Shown here: positions 25,239-34,045 of the stretch, piece after piece | Numbering within the stretch: the first letter of the stretch is position 1 | Layout of the letters: each line of letters opens with the position of its first letter | Assembly: GCF_009830285.1 (NCBI RefSeq) | Contig: NZ_WUQX01000001.1 | Span: 434,501 to 498,500 of the forward strand | Reading direction: 5' to 3' | DNA length: 64,000 nucleotides | Source of the DNA: Sporofaciens musculi | GTDB taxonomy: Bacteria; Bacillota; Clostridia; Lachnospirales; Lachnospiraceae | Made by a program: the position numbers and the translations under genes | The notes under the pieces: model-generated | Database searches by the model: none | What the model saw: only the letters and a program-made list of their open reading frames with translations | What the model was told of the DNA's origin: nothing

Positions 25239-28200
25239 ATGATAATCCAAACCAACATACCGGCTTTGCATGCGCTGCGTGAGAAGAAGAATACTGACAA
25301 TTCAATTTCAAAGAATCTGCAGAAGCTATCCTCAGGCTTCCGGATTCGACATGCGGCTGATGATGCGGCAGGGCTTGCCGTATCGGAAAAGATGCGCGCT
25401 CAGATTACTGAGCTGGAACGCTGTGAACTCAATGTTTCCGAAGGAATCGACATTGCGCAGACCGCAGACGGCGCACTGGAGGAGGTAAGCGGGATGCTGC
25501 GCCGTGCCAGAGAACTCTGCCTGCAGGCAAGCAACGGCACCTACAGCGACCAGGAGCGTCTCTACATGAGTGAGGAGATCAATCAGCTCTTTGGCGAGAT
25601 TGAGCACATCACGTCAACCAGCAAGTACAATACCATTCCGCTTTTTCGGGGTATTCCCACTGACTCCGACGACCCTATTTATTACTACATAGAAGATTTT
25701 GACAAGGTCGCGGATAAGCAATTATGGGGAGAGATGGACTTTGTGAAAAGCGAAGATTTCTCTCCGCCTGTGGAGGCAAATCCTGCCACCGCCACGTTTC
25801 AACTTGAGGACAGTCTGGTAATGAACTATGCGGAATTATTGGACAAGAAATCAATAGTAATTGGCGGCAGAACTTATACTTTTCGGAAAGATGCCAGCCA
25901 ACACGATTACAATTCAAATCCGCGCATTGTTTCTCTCAAAAATATCCAAACAGTCAAGGAGGCCATGGAACAGCTTGCCAAGTTTCCCGATATCGACAAG
26001 GTGGAGGTAGATGAAACGACTAAAACAGTAAAGCTGACGGGAAGTTTAGACTCCTATTCGTGTCCTGTTGAGGTGAATGGAACCACTTCCTATTACCCGG
26101 TGCCAGACGGAACCGGAGAAGGTAAAAATGGCTGGAAGGTGGAAAATCCGGCGGGGAAGGAAACGATTGGTGAAGTGGACGGCAGTGGCATTACAAACAA
26201 TACGCCGGTGTATGGAACAGATTTGACCCTTTCCTACAATATGTCCAATATTAAAGAGCCGATTGACGTTGCAAATTTGAGAAGGAATTCATTAAATATC
26301 TACATAAACGGATTGAGTCCGGTTAGTGTTAATATTCCTTACAAGAATATTTTTAGTCAGCCCCCGAATACGATTACCAGAGACGATTTCGTCAATGCTG
26401 TTGTAAACAAGCTTAAGAGCACAGCTCCTCTTGCTGGCAGCATGACGAATATCAAGTATACGGCTCCCAATTTGGAGATTAGCGTCAGTCTTCCTGCTTC
26501 CGCATCCTCTGGTACGCAACATGCAGCCTATATATCGGAATCAACCGAGGGTAAGCAAGAAGATACTACCAAGCCGAGCTGGACGACTGCCCGGCTTAAC
26601 TTCAGTACGAGTACCACCCCGCCTTCTGCGGAGGTAGGCGGCACATATACGGTACAGATTCCTGATGCCAGCTCCTTCAATTTGCCGTTCTCCTTCAAGT
26701 TGGGCTCTGAATATCATATTTTTTATGACAGCCAGAACCCAAATACGCCCATAAGAACGGACGGAACTACCACGTACAGTACATCAGAATATTACACGAA
26801 TACTCATGACGTACACGGCAAGAGTCCCGATCAGATTCGCGCCCAGGTGGTGGATATGATTAAGAAGGCCGGCAGCGGCACCGTAAAGGAGCAGGGGAAT
26901 GCATTAATTTTCACGGCAAACCCGAATACATCTGCTTATCGTTTTACGATAGAAGGAGCATCCATTCAGGTCAAAGCCGCGATACCGGCCAGTACATCCG
27001 TATTGTCAAATACACTTTATTTTAGCCAGGACGTGTCCGTTCCCTTTACCGTAGAGAAGCCCTTTGACGCCTCCAAACTTATCGGTACAGGCTTCGGTAT
27101 CAGCAACGGAAACGGCAACAGTATCGTCAAATGGGAATTCACCGATGGAACCGGTCTCCGTTCAGACTACAGAGATATCGATATTTCCGCCTGCAAAAGC
27201 TTTGCAGATCTAGCCGTCGCCATGGAAGCGGCCATCAAGGCCACAGGCTCGTTCAATGACTGTAAAGTGATAGTAGATGAAGCTAAGACTCCTGCATCCC
27301 TGTCTATTCAGTGGAAGCGCTATTGCAACTTCTATGATGTCAATGTTTCCGATGGTGCAGAGGGTGTGTCTGGCATTATAAAGGGCGGTCCCGTGCAGTT
27401 TTCCGGAGGCACCGCCATCGGCCATGAGCAGAAGACCCTGGACTTTTCCTCAATCAATACGAACAACCTGGATAGTCTGCTGGGCAAGGGATTTCGGGTT
27501 AATTGTGCGACCTGCGAGGGGGAATACATCAACGTGTATTTTTGCTGGGAAAACGACGGCAGCGCGCCTCCGTCCTTTACCCATGATGTTACCATCAACG
27601 GCCAGACTGTGACGCGTACCATCCACAATATACCGGTAGAGCTGTCTAAGGTCACCAGCGGAGACCAGATTGTAAAGAGCATCGTCGATCAGGTAAAGCC
27701 AAGCCTTAAGCATTATACGGACATGAAAGTAGGCGATCCGAGTACCTCCCTGGTCATCCAGGACAAAAGACCGGGAATCGTAAAAGATCCTCACACACAC
27801 GAGCAATTCTTCGGCTCTGTGGAGAGCGGCGTGTATACGAATTTTATCTACACGGTAACAAAGAAGGAATACGCCCCGTCGGAGCCGCCGGAAGGCCAGT
27901 TATTGGATTTCCGGCAATGCGAGGTCATGATCTATGCGGGACATAATCCGGAGCCTGAGCTGATTCCGATTCATCTGCCCTTTCTGTCTCTGACGCAGCT
28001 ACGGCTGAACCCGCCGGAGAAGGTGGATCTTACAGAGAAGAATCAGGAGCCTTTAGGCCTGCTTAAGAAGATTGACTGTGCCAACGACAGTGTAGCCGAC
28101 AGCAGGGCAGTCATGGGGGCAGACTACAACCGTCTGGAGCACGCATACCAGGCGCTTAATCACGCTACCATTAACTTAAAAGATGCGGAAAGCCGCATCA

Positions 28201-28325
28201 GGGATGCGGATATGGCAGGTCTTATGATGGAAAAGATTAAAAACGATATCTTAAGCCAGCCCCAGCAAAGCATCATTGCTCAAGCCAGCAAACGTCCTGA
28301 ACTTGTGCTTCAACTTCTCCGTTAA
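25239..28325 (+). CDS. giant flagellin with about 780-residue central insertion
   Basis: 1028 residues. The N-terminal D0/D1 region is typical (IIQTNIPALHALREK, NLQKLSSGFRIRHAADDAAGLAVSEKMRAQI, LRRARELCLQASNGT). The C-terminal D1/D0 region is also typical (NRLEHAYQALNHATINLKDAESRIRDADMA, QASKRPELVLQLLR). Between residues about 150 and 920 is a very long variable region with repeated beta-rich modules of similar layout (DFSSINTNNLDSLLGKGF and FDASKLIGTGFGISNG are two). It is exported through the flagellar type III apparatus. It stands alone with no other fla genes nearby. Ordinary flagellins have 260-500 residues. The insertion should project from the filament surface. Confidence 0.9.
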   Translation: MIIQTNIPALHALREKKNTDNSISKNLQKLSSGFRIRHAADDAAGLAVSEKMRAQITELERCELNVSEGIDIAQTADGALEEVSGMLRRARELCLQASNGTYSDQERLYMSEEINQLFGEIEHITSTSKYNTIPLFRGIPTDSDDPIYYYIEDFDKVADKQLWGEMDFVKSEDFSPPVEANPATATFQLEDSLVMNYAELLDKKSIVIGGRTYTFRKDASQHDYNSNPRIVSLKNIQTVKEAMEQLAKFPDIDKVEVDETTKTVKLTGSLDSYSCPVEVNGTTSYYPVPDGTGEGKNGWKVENPAGKETIGEVDGSGITNNTPVYGTDLTLSYNMSNIKEPIDVANLRRNSLNIYINGLSPVSVNIPYKNIFSQPPNTITRDDFVNAVVNKLKSTAPLAGSMTNIKYTAPNLEISVSLPASASSGTQHAAYISESTEGKQEDTTKPSWTTARLNFSTSTTPPSAEVGGTYTVQIPDASSFNLPFSFKLGSEYHIFYDSQNPNTPIRTDGTTTYSTSEYYTNTHDVHGKSPDQIRAQVVDMIKKAGSGTVKEQGNALIFTANPNTSAYRFTIEGASIQVKAAIPASTSVLSNTLYFSQDVSVPFTVEKPFDASKLIGTGFGISNGNGNSIVKWEFTDGTGLRSDYRDIDISACKSFADLAVAMEAAIKATGSFNDCKVIVDEAKTPASLSIQWKRYCNFYDVNVSDGAEGVSGIIKGGPVQFSGGTAIGHEQKTLDFSSINTNNLDSLLGKGFRVNCATCEGEYINVYFCWENDGSAPPSFTHDVTINGQTVTRTIHNIPVELSKVTSGDQIVKSIVDQVKPSLKHYTDMKVGDPSTSLVIQDKRPGIVKDPHTHEQFFGSVESGVYTNFIYTVTKKEYAPSEPPEGQLLDFRQCEVMIYAGHNPEPELIPIHLPFLSLTQLRLNPPEKVDLTEKNQEPLGLLKKIDCANDSVADSRAVMGADYNRLEHAYQALNHATINLKDAESRIRDADMAGLMMEKIKNDILSQPQQSIIAQASKRPELVLQLLR

Positions 28326-28335
28326 GAAGTCAGTG

Positions 28336-28375
28336 ATCAGGGAACCGAAAGGATATGCTCTGTCGGTTCCCTGAT
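28336..28375 (+). terminator. hairpin after the giant flagellin gene
   Basis: 13-bp stem ATCAGGGAACCGA / TCGGTTCCCTGAT with a 14-nt loop, 10 bp after the stop. No T-tract follows, so termination strength is uncertain. It may also protect the mRNA 3' end. Confidence 0.6.
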
Positions 28376-28395
28376 TGGAATAAAGCTGGCTCGCA

Positions 28396-29058
28396 TTAAT
28401 GCAGATCCTTTGGGCTGGCTATTAATTTATAAATCGGATTCCCAAGAGCTGAAAATTTTTCCTCATACTCTGTCATTATATTTCCTTGATTCATCTCTAT
28501 ATCATGATGTAAATCATAAGTGCTTCCCACTAGATCAAATTCCGAAGAAGCATTTACTTCCGCAACCGAGAAGTCAAAAAGGAGCCGGTTATCTGTCTTG
28601 AACTCTATGACTCCATCAGATGCCAGAAGCTTATGGTAGCGCGAAAGAAACTCCCTGGAGGTAAGCCTTCTTGGGGCGTGCCTTGCCTTGGGCCAAGGGT
28701 CGGAGAAGTTCAGATAGATGCAGTTGATTTCTCCAAAAGCAAATACATCTGCAACGCTGCGGGCGTCCATGCAGATAAAGCGGATGTTAGAGAGTGGAAT
28801 CTCGCTGTCGTTTTGCAGTTTTTCTACTGCCCGCAAAAGGACGCTGGAGTACCGTTCTATTCCAATATAATTAATCTTTGGATTCTGTTTGGCGAGGGTC
28901 AGAAGAAACTGGCCTTTCCCCATTCCAATTTCTATGTGGACAGGATTGGAGTTCCCAAACACCTCCCGCCATCTGCCGCGGTATTCGGCCCCATTTTTAA
29001 CAACTTCTTTACACTCATTCAACACGCTGTCTGCGCGCGGTATATTTCTCAGACGCAT
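28396..29058 (-). CDS. trmB: tRNA (guanine-N7-)-methyltransferase
   Basis: About 220 residues from ATG 29058 (SD GGGGG, 9 nt); an ATG at 29085 is open but lacks an SD. A SAM-dependent methyltransferase that makes m7G46 in tRNA. Motifs are HIEIGMGKGQFLL (SAM site), IGIERYSSVLLRA, ICMDARS and LNFSDPWPKARHAPRRLT, the last being the family signature. It also has the FKTDNRLLF and TEYEEKF segments. It is convergent with the flagellin gene. Confidence 0.95.
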   Translation of the reverse strand: MRLRNIPRADSVLNECKEVVKNGAEYRGRWREVFGNSNPVHIEIGMGKGQFLLTLAKQNPKINYIGIERYSSVLLRAVEKLQNDSEIPLSNIRFICMDARSVADVFAFGEINCIYLNFSDPWPKARHAPRRLTSREFLSRYHKLLASDGVIEFKTDNRLLFDFSVAEVNASSEFDLVGSTYDLHHDIEMNQGNIMTEYEEKFSALGNPIYKLIASPKDLH

Positions 29059-29372
29059 ATGCGATTTCCCCCTGTTTTCAAGCATTTTCGTATGTTTCTT
29101 AGTTTATAATGAGAGGTGAAAAAAGTCAATTAAATGTAAGCGTGTGAAAAAGATAACAAATAGCAGTTTTTTTGTTGATTTTTACTATGGAAATTTGATA
29201 AAAACGGAGTATATTATAATTGTGTGCAAAATGGCGGGAAATGTCGGCAGAAAACCATGTTATATTTGTCAGACTGTATCAACCTACAACTGATTGGTGT
29301 ATGGTATGTTGCACATATGATTTTAAATCCTGAGTAACAGTAAGGAAATCTTAAAGGAATGGAGGCGGCTCA

Positions 29373-29684
29373 ATGAACACGGTTGTAAAAAAACTGGCAG
29401 ACATCGAGGCGACGGCGGAAGCGATTGTGGAGCATGCGCATGCCCAGAAGAGTGAGATCGAGAAGAAGATTCAGGCCGATAGGGATCGTTTTGATGAGAC
29501 GATTGAGGACGAGACTCAGAAGCAGTTAGCGCAGATCAGGCAGGAGGCGGATGAGAAGATGGAGCGAATTCTCAAGGAGCAGCGGGAGAAGAACCACTCC
29601 ACGATTGACAACCTGAAGAAAGAATTTGAGGAAAACCATACCGCATATGCCAGAGAGATTCTGGCGCATATTGTAGAGGTGTAG
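29373..29684 (+). CDS. ntpF: V-type ATPase peripheral-stalk coiled-coil subunit (G/H-like)
   Basis: 103 residues, almost entirely a charged coiled coil (IEKKIQADRDRFDET, QEADEKMERILKEQREK). It is the expected first gene of a bacterial V/A-type ATPase operon, and in the complex it pairs with subunit E as a peripheral stalk. The SD is strong (GGAGG). The name ntpF follows the Enterococcus hirae convention and rests on position and coiled-coil character, not on a unique motif. Confidence 0.8.
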   Translation: MNTVVKKLADIEATAEAIVEHAHAQKSEIEKKIQADRDRFDETIEDETQKQLAQIRQEADEKMERILKEQREKNHSTIDNLKKEFEENHTAYAREILAHIVEV

Positions 29685-29687
29685 GGC

Positions 29688-30734
29688 ATGGGTAATGTGA
29701 TGTCGTACAGCGGACTAACCACGAAGATACGTGCAATGCAGGCAAAGCTCTTAACTTGGCGGGATTTTGAGAATATTTCTAACTTAAAGAGCGTGCCGGA
29801 GGCAATCGAGTATCTGAAGGGGAAGCCTGCATATACAAGATATGTGGGACAGATGGATATATCGCTGTATCACAGGGGAAATATAGAGAAGATACTGTAT
29901 CAGTCTTTGTTCGATGACTATACGCGAATCTTCCGGTTTGCGGGAATGGAGCAGAAGAAGTTTTTGAAGCTGTACTGGAAAAGGTATGAGATTGACCTGA
30001 TTAACTACTGTCTCCGTATCGTATTTAACCATTATGATATGCCCTTTGATATAGCATATAAGAAGGAATTTTTTGATAAATATTCCCAGATATCCATAGA
30101 CAGGCTAATCACCTCCCGAAATGTGGAGGAGTTGATTGATAACCTTAGGGATACGGAATATTATGCACCGCTTAAGGCTCTCAGGGAGACGGAAGGGGCG
30201 ACGCTGTTTGATTATGACCTGACTCTTGACCTTTATTATTTTTCTGAAATGTGGAGGAAAAACCGGCGGCTTTTACATGGTAAGGAACGGGAAATGTATG
30301 TGCGGGATATTGGCATGAAGATTGATCTTTTGAATATCCAGTGGATTTATCGGGCCAAGAAGTATTATAATAAACTTCCGCCTGACATCTATTCCATGAC
30401 GATTCCGGTTCAGTATAGGCTCAGTGTGGAGGAATTCAAGAGCCTGGTGGAAACGCCGACTGTGGAGGAATATGAGAAGCGTCTGGAGGAGACCTATTAT
30501 GCCAGGAAATACGCAGACATCAGCGGCATGACACTTGAGGCCACGTACAAGGAGTGTCTGCAGCGTCAGTACATCAGTGACAGAAGACGGAATCCTTATT
30601 CCATAGCAACGGTGAATACCTATCTGTTTTTGAAGGAAGAAGAAATATATAGACTAACTACAGCCCTTGAATGTATCCGTTACGGTTTATCTTCAAGAGA
30701 AACGTTAGGATACTTAGGAGGTGTGATGCAATGA
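29688..30734 (+). CDS. ntpC: V-type ATPase subunit C (V0 d-like)
   Basis: 348 residues, helical. It begins with the family start YSGLTTKIRAMQAKLL and ends in the usual helical bundle. It is the funnel-shaped subunit linking the central stalk to the c-ring. It follows ntpF by 3 bp, and its stop overlaps the ntpI start (ATGA). The ATG at 29688 has GAGGTG upstream; a second ATG at 29700 is possible. Confidence 0.92.
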   Translation: MGNVMSYSGLTTKIRAMQAKLLTWRDFENISNLKSVPEAIEYLKGKPAYTRYVGQMDISLYHRGNIEKILYQSLFDDYTRIFRFAGMEQKKFLKLYWKRYEIDLINYCLRIVFNHYDMPFDIAYKKEFFDKYSQISIDRLITSRNVEELIDNLRDTEYYAPLKALRETEGATLFDYDLTLDLYYFSEMWRKNRRLLHGKEREMYVRDIGMKIDLLNIQWIYRAKKYYNKLPPDIYSMTIPVQYRLSVEEFKSLVETPTVEEYEKRLEETYYARKYADISGMTLEATYKECLQRQYISDRRRNPYSIATVNTYLFLKEEEIYRLTTALECIRYGLSSRETLGYLGGVMQ

Positions 30735-32665
30735 TTGTTAAGATGAAGTTTTTGAGCATCAGCGGTCCGAGAATGGATATCGACCGTGTGTGCGACAAAT
30801 ATCTGTCCAAATATGAGATGCAGCTTGAAAATGCAGTCACTGAGCTTAAGACGACAGATAATCTTCTGCCATTTGTGGAGGTGAACCCCTATAAAGATGC
30901 GCTGGCAAAGGCAGAGCAGTTCGCGGCTCTTTTGTCGGAAAGCGTGGAGCATATTGACCAGTCTATGTCCAAGGACGAGATGCTTGCCTTTATCAGAGAG
31001 ATTAACCATGATTATCTGGATTTGCAGGAGAAAAAGGAGCTGCTGAACAAGAAGGAGAATGAAGTAAGAGAGAGGCTGAATGTTCTGGAGCCCTTCTCCC
31101 CTCTCGACCTGGAGCTGCATAAGACCATGCATTACAAGTATATGAAGGTGCGTTTCGGGAGAATCGGCGTAGATTATTACAAAAGGCTCGAAAAATATCT
31201 GTTTGGCGATTTGCAGGCTGTATTTCTGGAGGGAACCAGGAATGAAAATTATGTCTATGGATGCTACTTTGTATCAAACATAGATACCAGCAAGGTTGAT
31301 TCGGCCTTTAATTCCCTGCACTTTGAGCGAATTGCGATTCCATCAGAATTTATCGGGACCCCGAAGGATGCCTGTATCAGCTTGCAGAAGCAGATTGAGG
31401 ATGTCAAAAAAGAGATCGAGGAGATTGACCGGAAAATCGAGGAGTTGGTGAGCAGCCATGCCGCCAAGATTTTAGGCGTCAGGAAAAGGCTTGAAGAATT
31501 GTCCAATAATTTTGATGTCCGCAAGATGGCGGCAAGGACGGATGTGGGGGATACCAAGGAGGATTATTATATTTTATGCGGCTGGATGGGAGAAGGAGAC
31601 GTGCAGGCTCTGATGGAGGAAGCGAAGGAGGATGACAGGGTGTTCATCGTCGTGGAGGAGGACAGGGAGAAATTCTTTGGAGACCCTCCAACCAAGCTTA
31701 AGAATCCCAGATTTTTTAAACCCTTTGAGCTGTTCATTAAGATGTATGGGCTTCCGGCCCATGACGAGATGGACCCGACCATGTTCGTGGCGCTTACTTA
31801 TACATTCATCTTTGGCGCGATGTTTGGCGATGTGGGTCAGGGCTTCTGCCTGTTTCTAATCGGCGGGCTGATTTATATTAAGAAGAAAATGAGCCTGGCA
31901 GGGATTGTGTCTATTGCGGGTATATTCTCGATGATTTTTGGCGTAATGTTCGGCAGTATCTTCGGGTTTGAGGATGTAATCCCCGCATTATGGATGCGGC
32001 CTGTGGACGCAATGACGGACCTGCCGTTTATTGGGCAGTTGAATACTGTGTTTATTATTGCAATTGCGTTTGGTATGGCGCTGAATATTCTGGTAATGCT
32101 GTTCCAGATTGTCAACGCGGCTAAGGCCCATGATACAGAGAATCTATGGTTTTCCACAAACGGCGTTGCAGGACTTGTATTCTATGGCTTCCTTGTGCTG
32201 ACGATTGTGCTGTATATGACAGGGCATAGGGTTCCGGGAAATATAATGATGGCTGTGTTTCTTGGAATTCCGATTCTGATTTTTGTGTTCAAGGAGCCGC
32301 TTACGAATCTGGTGGAGCATAATCATAAGAAGATGGAAGAAAGCAAGGTAATGTTTTTGGTACAAGGCTTCTTTGAACTGTTTGAGACGCTTCTGAGTTA
32401 TTTCTCAAACACCCTTTCTTATGTGCGTATCGGGGCGTTTGCTGTGAGCCATGCGGCGATTATGGAAGTGGTGCTGATGCTCTCTGGAGCGGAGGATGGA
32501 GCGCCAAATCTGTTCGGAATTATTTTAGGAAATATAGTCGTATGTGCGTTGGAGGGCTTGATTGTTGGAATTCAGGTGCTTCGTCTGGAATATTATGAGA
32601 TGTTCAGCCGCTTTTATAAAGGAAGCGGACGAGAATTTAAACCATTTAACAAGCAGAGTAAATAG
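30731..32665 (+). CDS. ntpI: V-type ATPase subunit I (a-subunit)
   Basis: 644 residues from ATG 30731. The N-terminal half is cytosolic with coiled coils. From about residue 350 there are seven or so membrane segments starting at TFIFGAMFGDVGQGFCLFLIGG, with the conserved arginine helix region SYVRIGAFAVSHAAIMEVV that faces the c-ring. It forms the ion half-channels of the V0 sector. Its start overlaps the ntpC stop and it ends 20 bp before ntpK. Confidence 0.95.
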   Translation: MIVKMKFLSISGPRMDIDRVCDKYLSKYEMQLENAVTELKTTDNLLPFVEVNPYKDALAKAEQFAALLSESVEHIDQSMSKDEMLAFIREINHDYLDLQEKKELLNKKENEVRERLNVLEPFSPLDLELHKTMHYKYMKVRFGRIGVDYYKRLEKYLFGDLQAVFLEGTRNENYVYGCYFVSNIDTSKVDSAFNSLHFERIAIPSEFIGTPKDACISLQKQIEDVKKEIEEIDRKIEELVSSHAAKILGVRKRLEELSNNFDVRKMAARTDVGDTKEDYYILCGWMGEGDVQALMEEAKEDDRVFIVVEEDREKFFGDPPTKLKNPRFFKPFELFIKMYGLPAHDEMDPTMFVALTYTFIFGAMFGDVGQGFCLFLIGGLIYIKKKMSLAGIVSIAGIFSMIFGVMFGSIFGFEDVIPALWMRPVDAMTDLPFIGQLNTVFIIAIAFGMALNILVMLFQIVNAAKAHDTENLWFSTNGVAGLVFYGFLVLTIVLYMTGHRVPGNIMMAVFLGIPILIFVFKEPLTNLVEHNHKKMEESKVMFLVQGFFELFETLLSYFSNTLSYVRIGAFAVSHAAIMEVVLMLSGAEDGAPNLFGIILGNIVVCALEGLIVGIQVLRLEYYEMFSRFYKGSGREFKPFNKQSK

Positions 32666-32685
32666 ATGTAAGGAGGATTTAGGTC

Positions 32686-33117
32686 ATGAATTTAACTGTA
32701 AAATTATTACTTATTACGGCGCTGGTGCTTAGTATCATTATTCCATTTGGATACTTTTTGATTGGAGAAAAGACGAAGAAGAGTTATAAGAGAGCAATCG
32801 GGGTAAATGCATTCTTCTATTTTGGGGCGTTTGCTATTGCAGGAATTATGATGTTCGGCGGTGCGCCTGCCCAGGCGGCCGACGTTGCCGAGACTGCTTC
32901 TAATGCTGTTGGTTTTGGTTATCTTGCCGCTGCGCTGTCAACCGGTCTTTCCTGTGTCGGCGGTGGTATTGCCGTTGCAAGCGCCGCAAGCGCTGCTCTT
33001 GGAGCAATCAGTGAGGATTCCAGCGCTTTGGGTAAGTCTCTCATTTTCGTTGGTCTTGCGGAAGGTGTCTGTCTGTATGGACTGATCATCTCCTTCATGA
33101 TTCTGGGTAAATTGTAA
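32686..33117 (+). CDS. ntpK: V-type ATPase proteolipid subunit K (c-ring)
   Basis: 143 residues. The last 80 residues are a Gly/Ala-rich helical hairpin with the ion-binding Glu in LAEGVCLYGLIISFMIL. The first 64 residues are not the Gly-rich first hairpin of the Enterococcus protein. They are a membrane segment (LLLITALVLSIIIPFGYFLIG), a basic loop and a second segment that ends FGGAPAQAAD, like a signal-peptide cleavage site. Gln/Glu/Ser-type residues near the Glu could support Na+ binding, but the ion cannot be decided by eye. Strong SD (AAGGAGG). Confidence 0.93.
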   Translation: MNLTVKLLLITALVLSIIIPFGYFLIGEKTKKSYKRAIGVNAFFYFGAFAIAGIMMFGGAPAQAADVAETASNAVGFGYLAAALSTGLSCVGGGIAVASAASAALGAISEDSSALGKSLIFVGLAEGVCLYGLIISFMILGKL

Positions 33118-33118
33118 G

Positions 33119-33427
33119 ATGAAGATGTATCTGATTAGTGATAATGTCGATACGCTGACAGGAATGAGACTTGCGGGAGTAGACGGCATCGTTGTCCACG
33201 AGAGAGAGGAGCTGCGGGCTGCGATTGAAACTGCAATGAACGATAAAACGGTGGGTATCATCCTGCTGACTGAGAAGTTCGGAAGGGAATTTCCAGACTT
33301 GCTTGATGAGATTAAGCTTGGACGTACCATGCCGCTTTTGATTGAGATTCCTGACAGGCACGGAACCGGACGTAAGAAAGACTTTATCACTTCTTATGTG
33401 AATGAGGCGATTGGACTGAAACTGTAA
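33119..33427 (+). CDS. ntpG: V-type ATPase subunit F
   Basis: 102 residues with the alpha/beta fold of the central-stalk F subunit: MYLISDNVDTLTGMRLAGVDGIVVHE near the start, GIILLTEKFG in the middle and a GLKL end. It starts 1 bp after the ntpK stop. It regulates coupling between the A3B3 head and the stalk. In E. hirae naming this is NtpG. Confidence 0.92.
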   Translation: MKMYLISDNVDTLTGMRLAGVDGIVVHEREELRAAIETAMNDKTVGIILLTEKFGREFPDLLDEIKLGRTMPLLIEIPDRHGTGRKKDFITSYVNEAIGLKL

Positions 33428-33457
33428 ATGGTGTAGATAGAATGTGGGGTGGCATAC

Positions 33458-34045
33458 TTGACGATTGATGAGAAGATATCACATCTGCAGGCGGCGGCCA
33501 TGGAGGAAGCAAGGGCAGAGGGCAATGCGATCATAAAGCAGCACGAGGATGCGCTGCTTGGCGTGTTTGAGCAGCATAGGGCTGAGCTGCTCCGCCAGTC
33601 GGAGACGCGGGTGAAGGCGGAGCGTGTCGGCGCTCAGCAGCAGCTTAATATGGCGATGTCCAAGGCGCAGCTTGAGTTGAAAAGAGAATTGAGTAAGACG
33701 CAGAAGGAATTGAAGACGGAGTTGTTCGAGGAAGTCCGTGAAGTAGTTCAGGAATATATGAAGACAGAGGAGTATACACGGCTTTTGATTACCTATATCG
33801 AGAAGGCGACGGGATTTGCCAATGGAGCGCCGATGACCATCTATATTAATCCGTCAGATGCGGATAAAAAGCAGTATCTTGAGGAGCATACGGGTATGGC
33901 TCTGACTGTGAGCAAAGAGGACTTTATCGGCGGCGTGCGGGCTGTGATTCAGGAGAAGAATATTCTGATTGACCATGCTTTTAAGGGTGCGATTGAGAAT
34001 GAATACAGGAAGTTCATGTTCAAGGGAGGTGTGCAGGTTGGATAG
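33458..34045 (+). CDS. ntpE: V-type ATPase subunit E (peripheral stalk)
   Basis: About 195 residues. The N-terminal half is a long coiled coil (EEARAEGNAIIKQHED, ELKRELSKTQKELK) and the C-terminal half a small globular domain ending EYRKFMFKGG. It forms the peripheral stalk with the first gene's product. Start choice: TTG 33458 has GGGGTGG 5-7 nt upstream. A GTG at 33449 is also open but has a poor SD. The end overlaps the ntpA start by 8 bp. Confidence 0.9.
   Translation: MTIDEKISHLQAAAMEEARAEGNAIIKQHEDALLGVFEQHRAELLRQSETRVKAERVGAQQQLNMAMSKAQLELKRELSKTQKELKTELFEEVREVVQEYMKTEEYTRLLITYIEKATGFANGAPMTIYINPSDADKKQYLEEHTGMALTVSKEDFIGGVRAVIQEKNILIDHAFKGAIENEYRKFMFKGGVQVG

Noticed and set aside
24879..25271. 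Longer 130-codon minus-strand frame that overlaps the flagellin start.
   Set aside because: The upstream part is AT-rich low-complexity and overlaps the giant flagellin's SD and first codons; only the last 52 codons were kept, at low confidence.
29100..29372. Possible riboswitch or ncRNA before the V-ATPase operon.
   Set aside because: There is a TATAAT-like box near 29214, but the leader has no strong inverted repeat or recognised aptamer motif.
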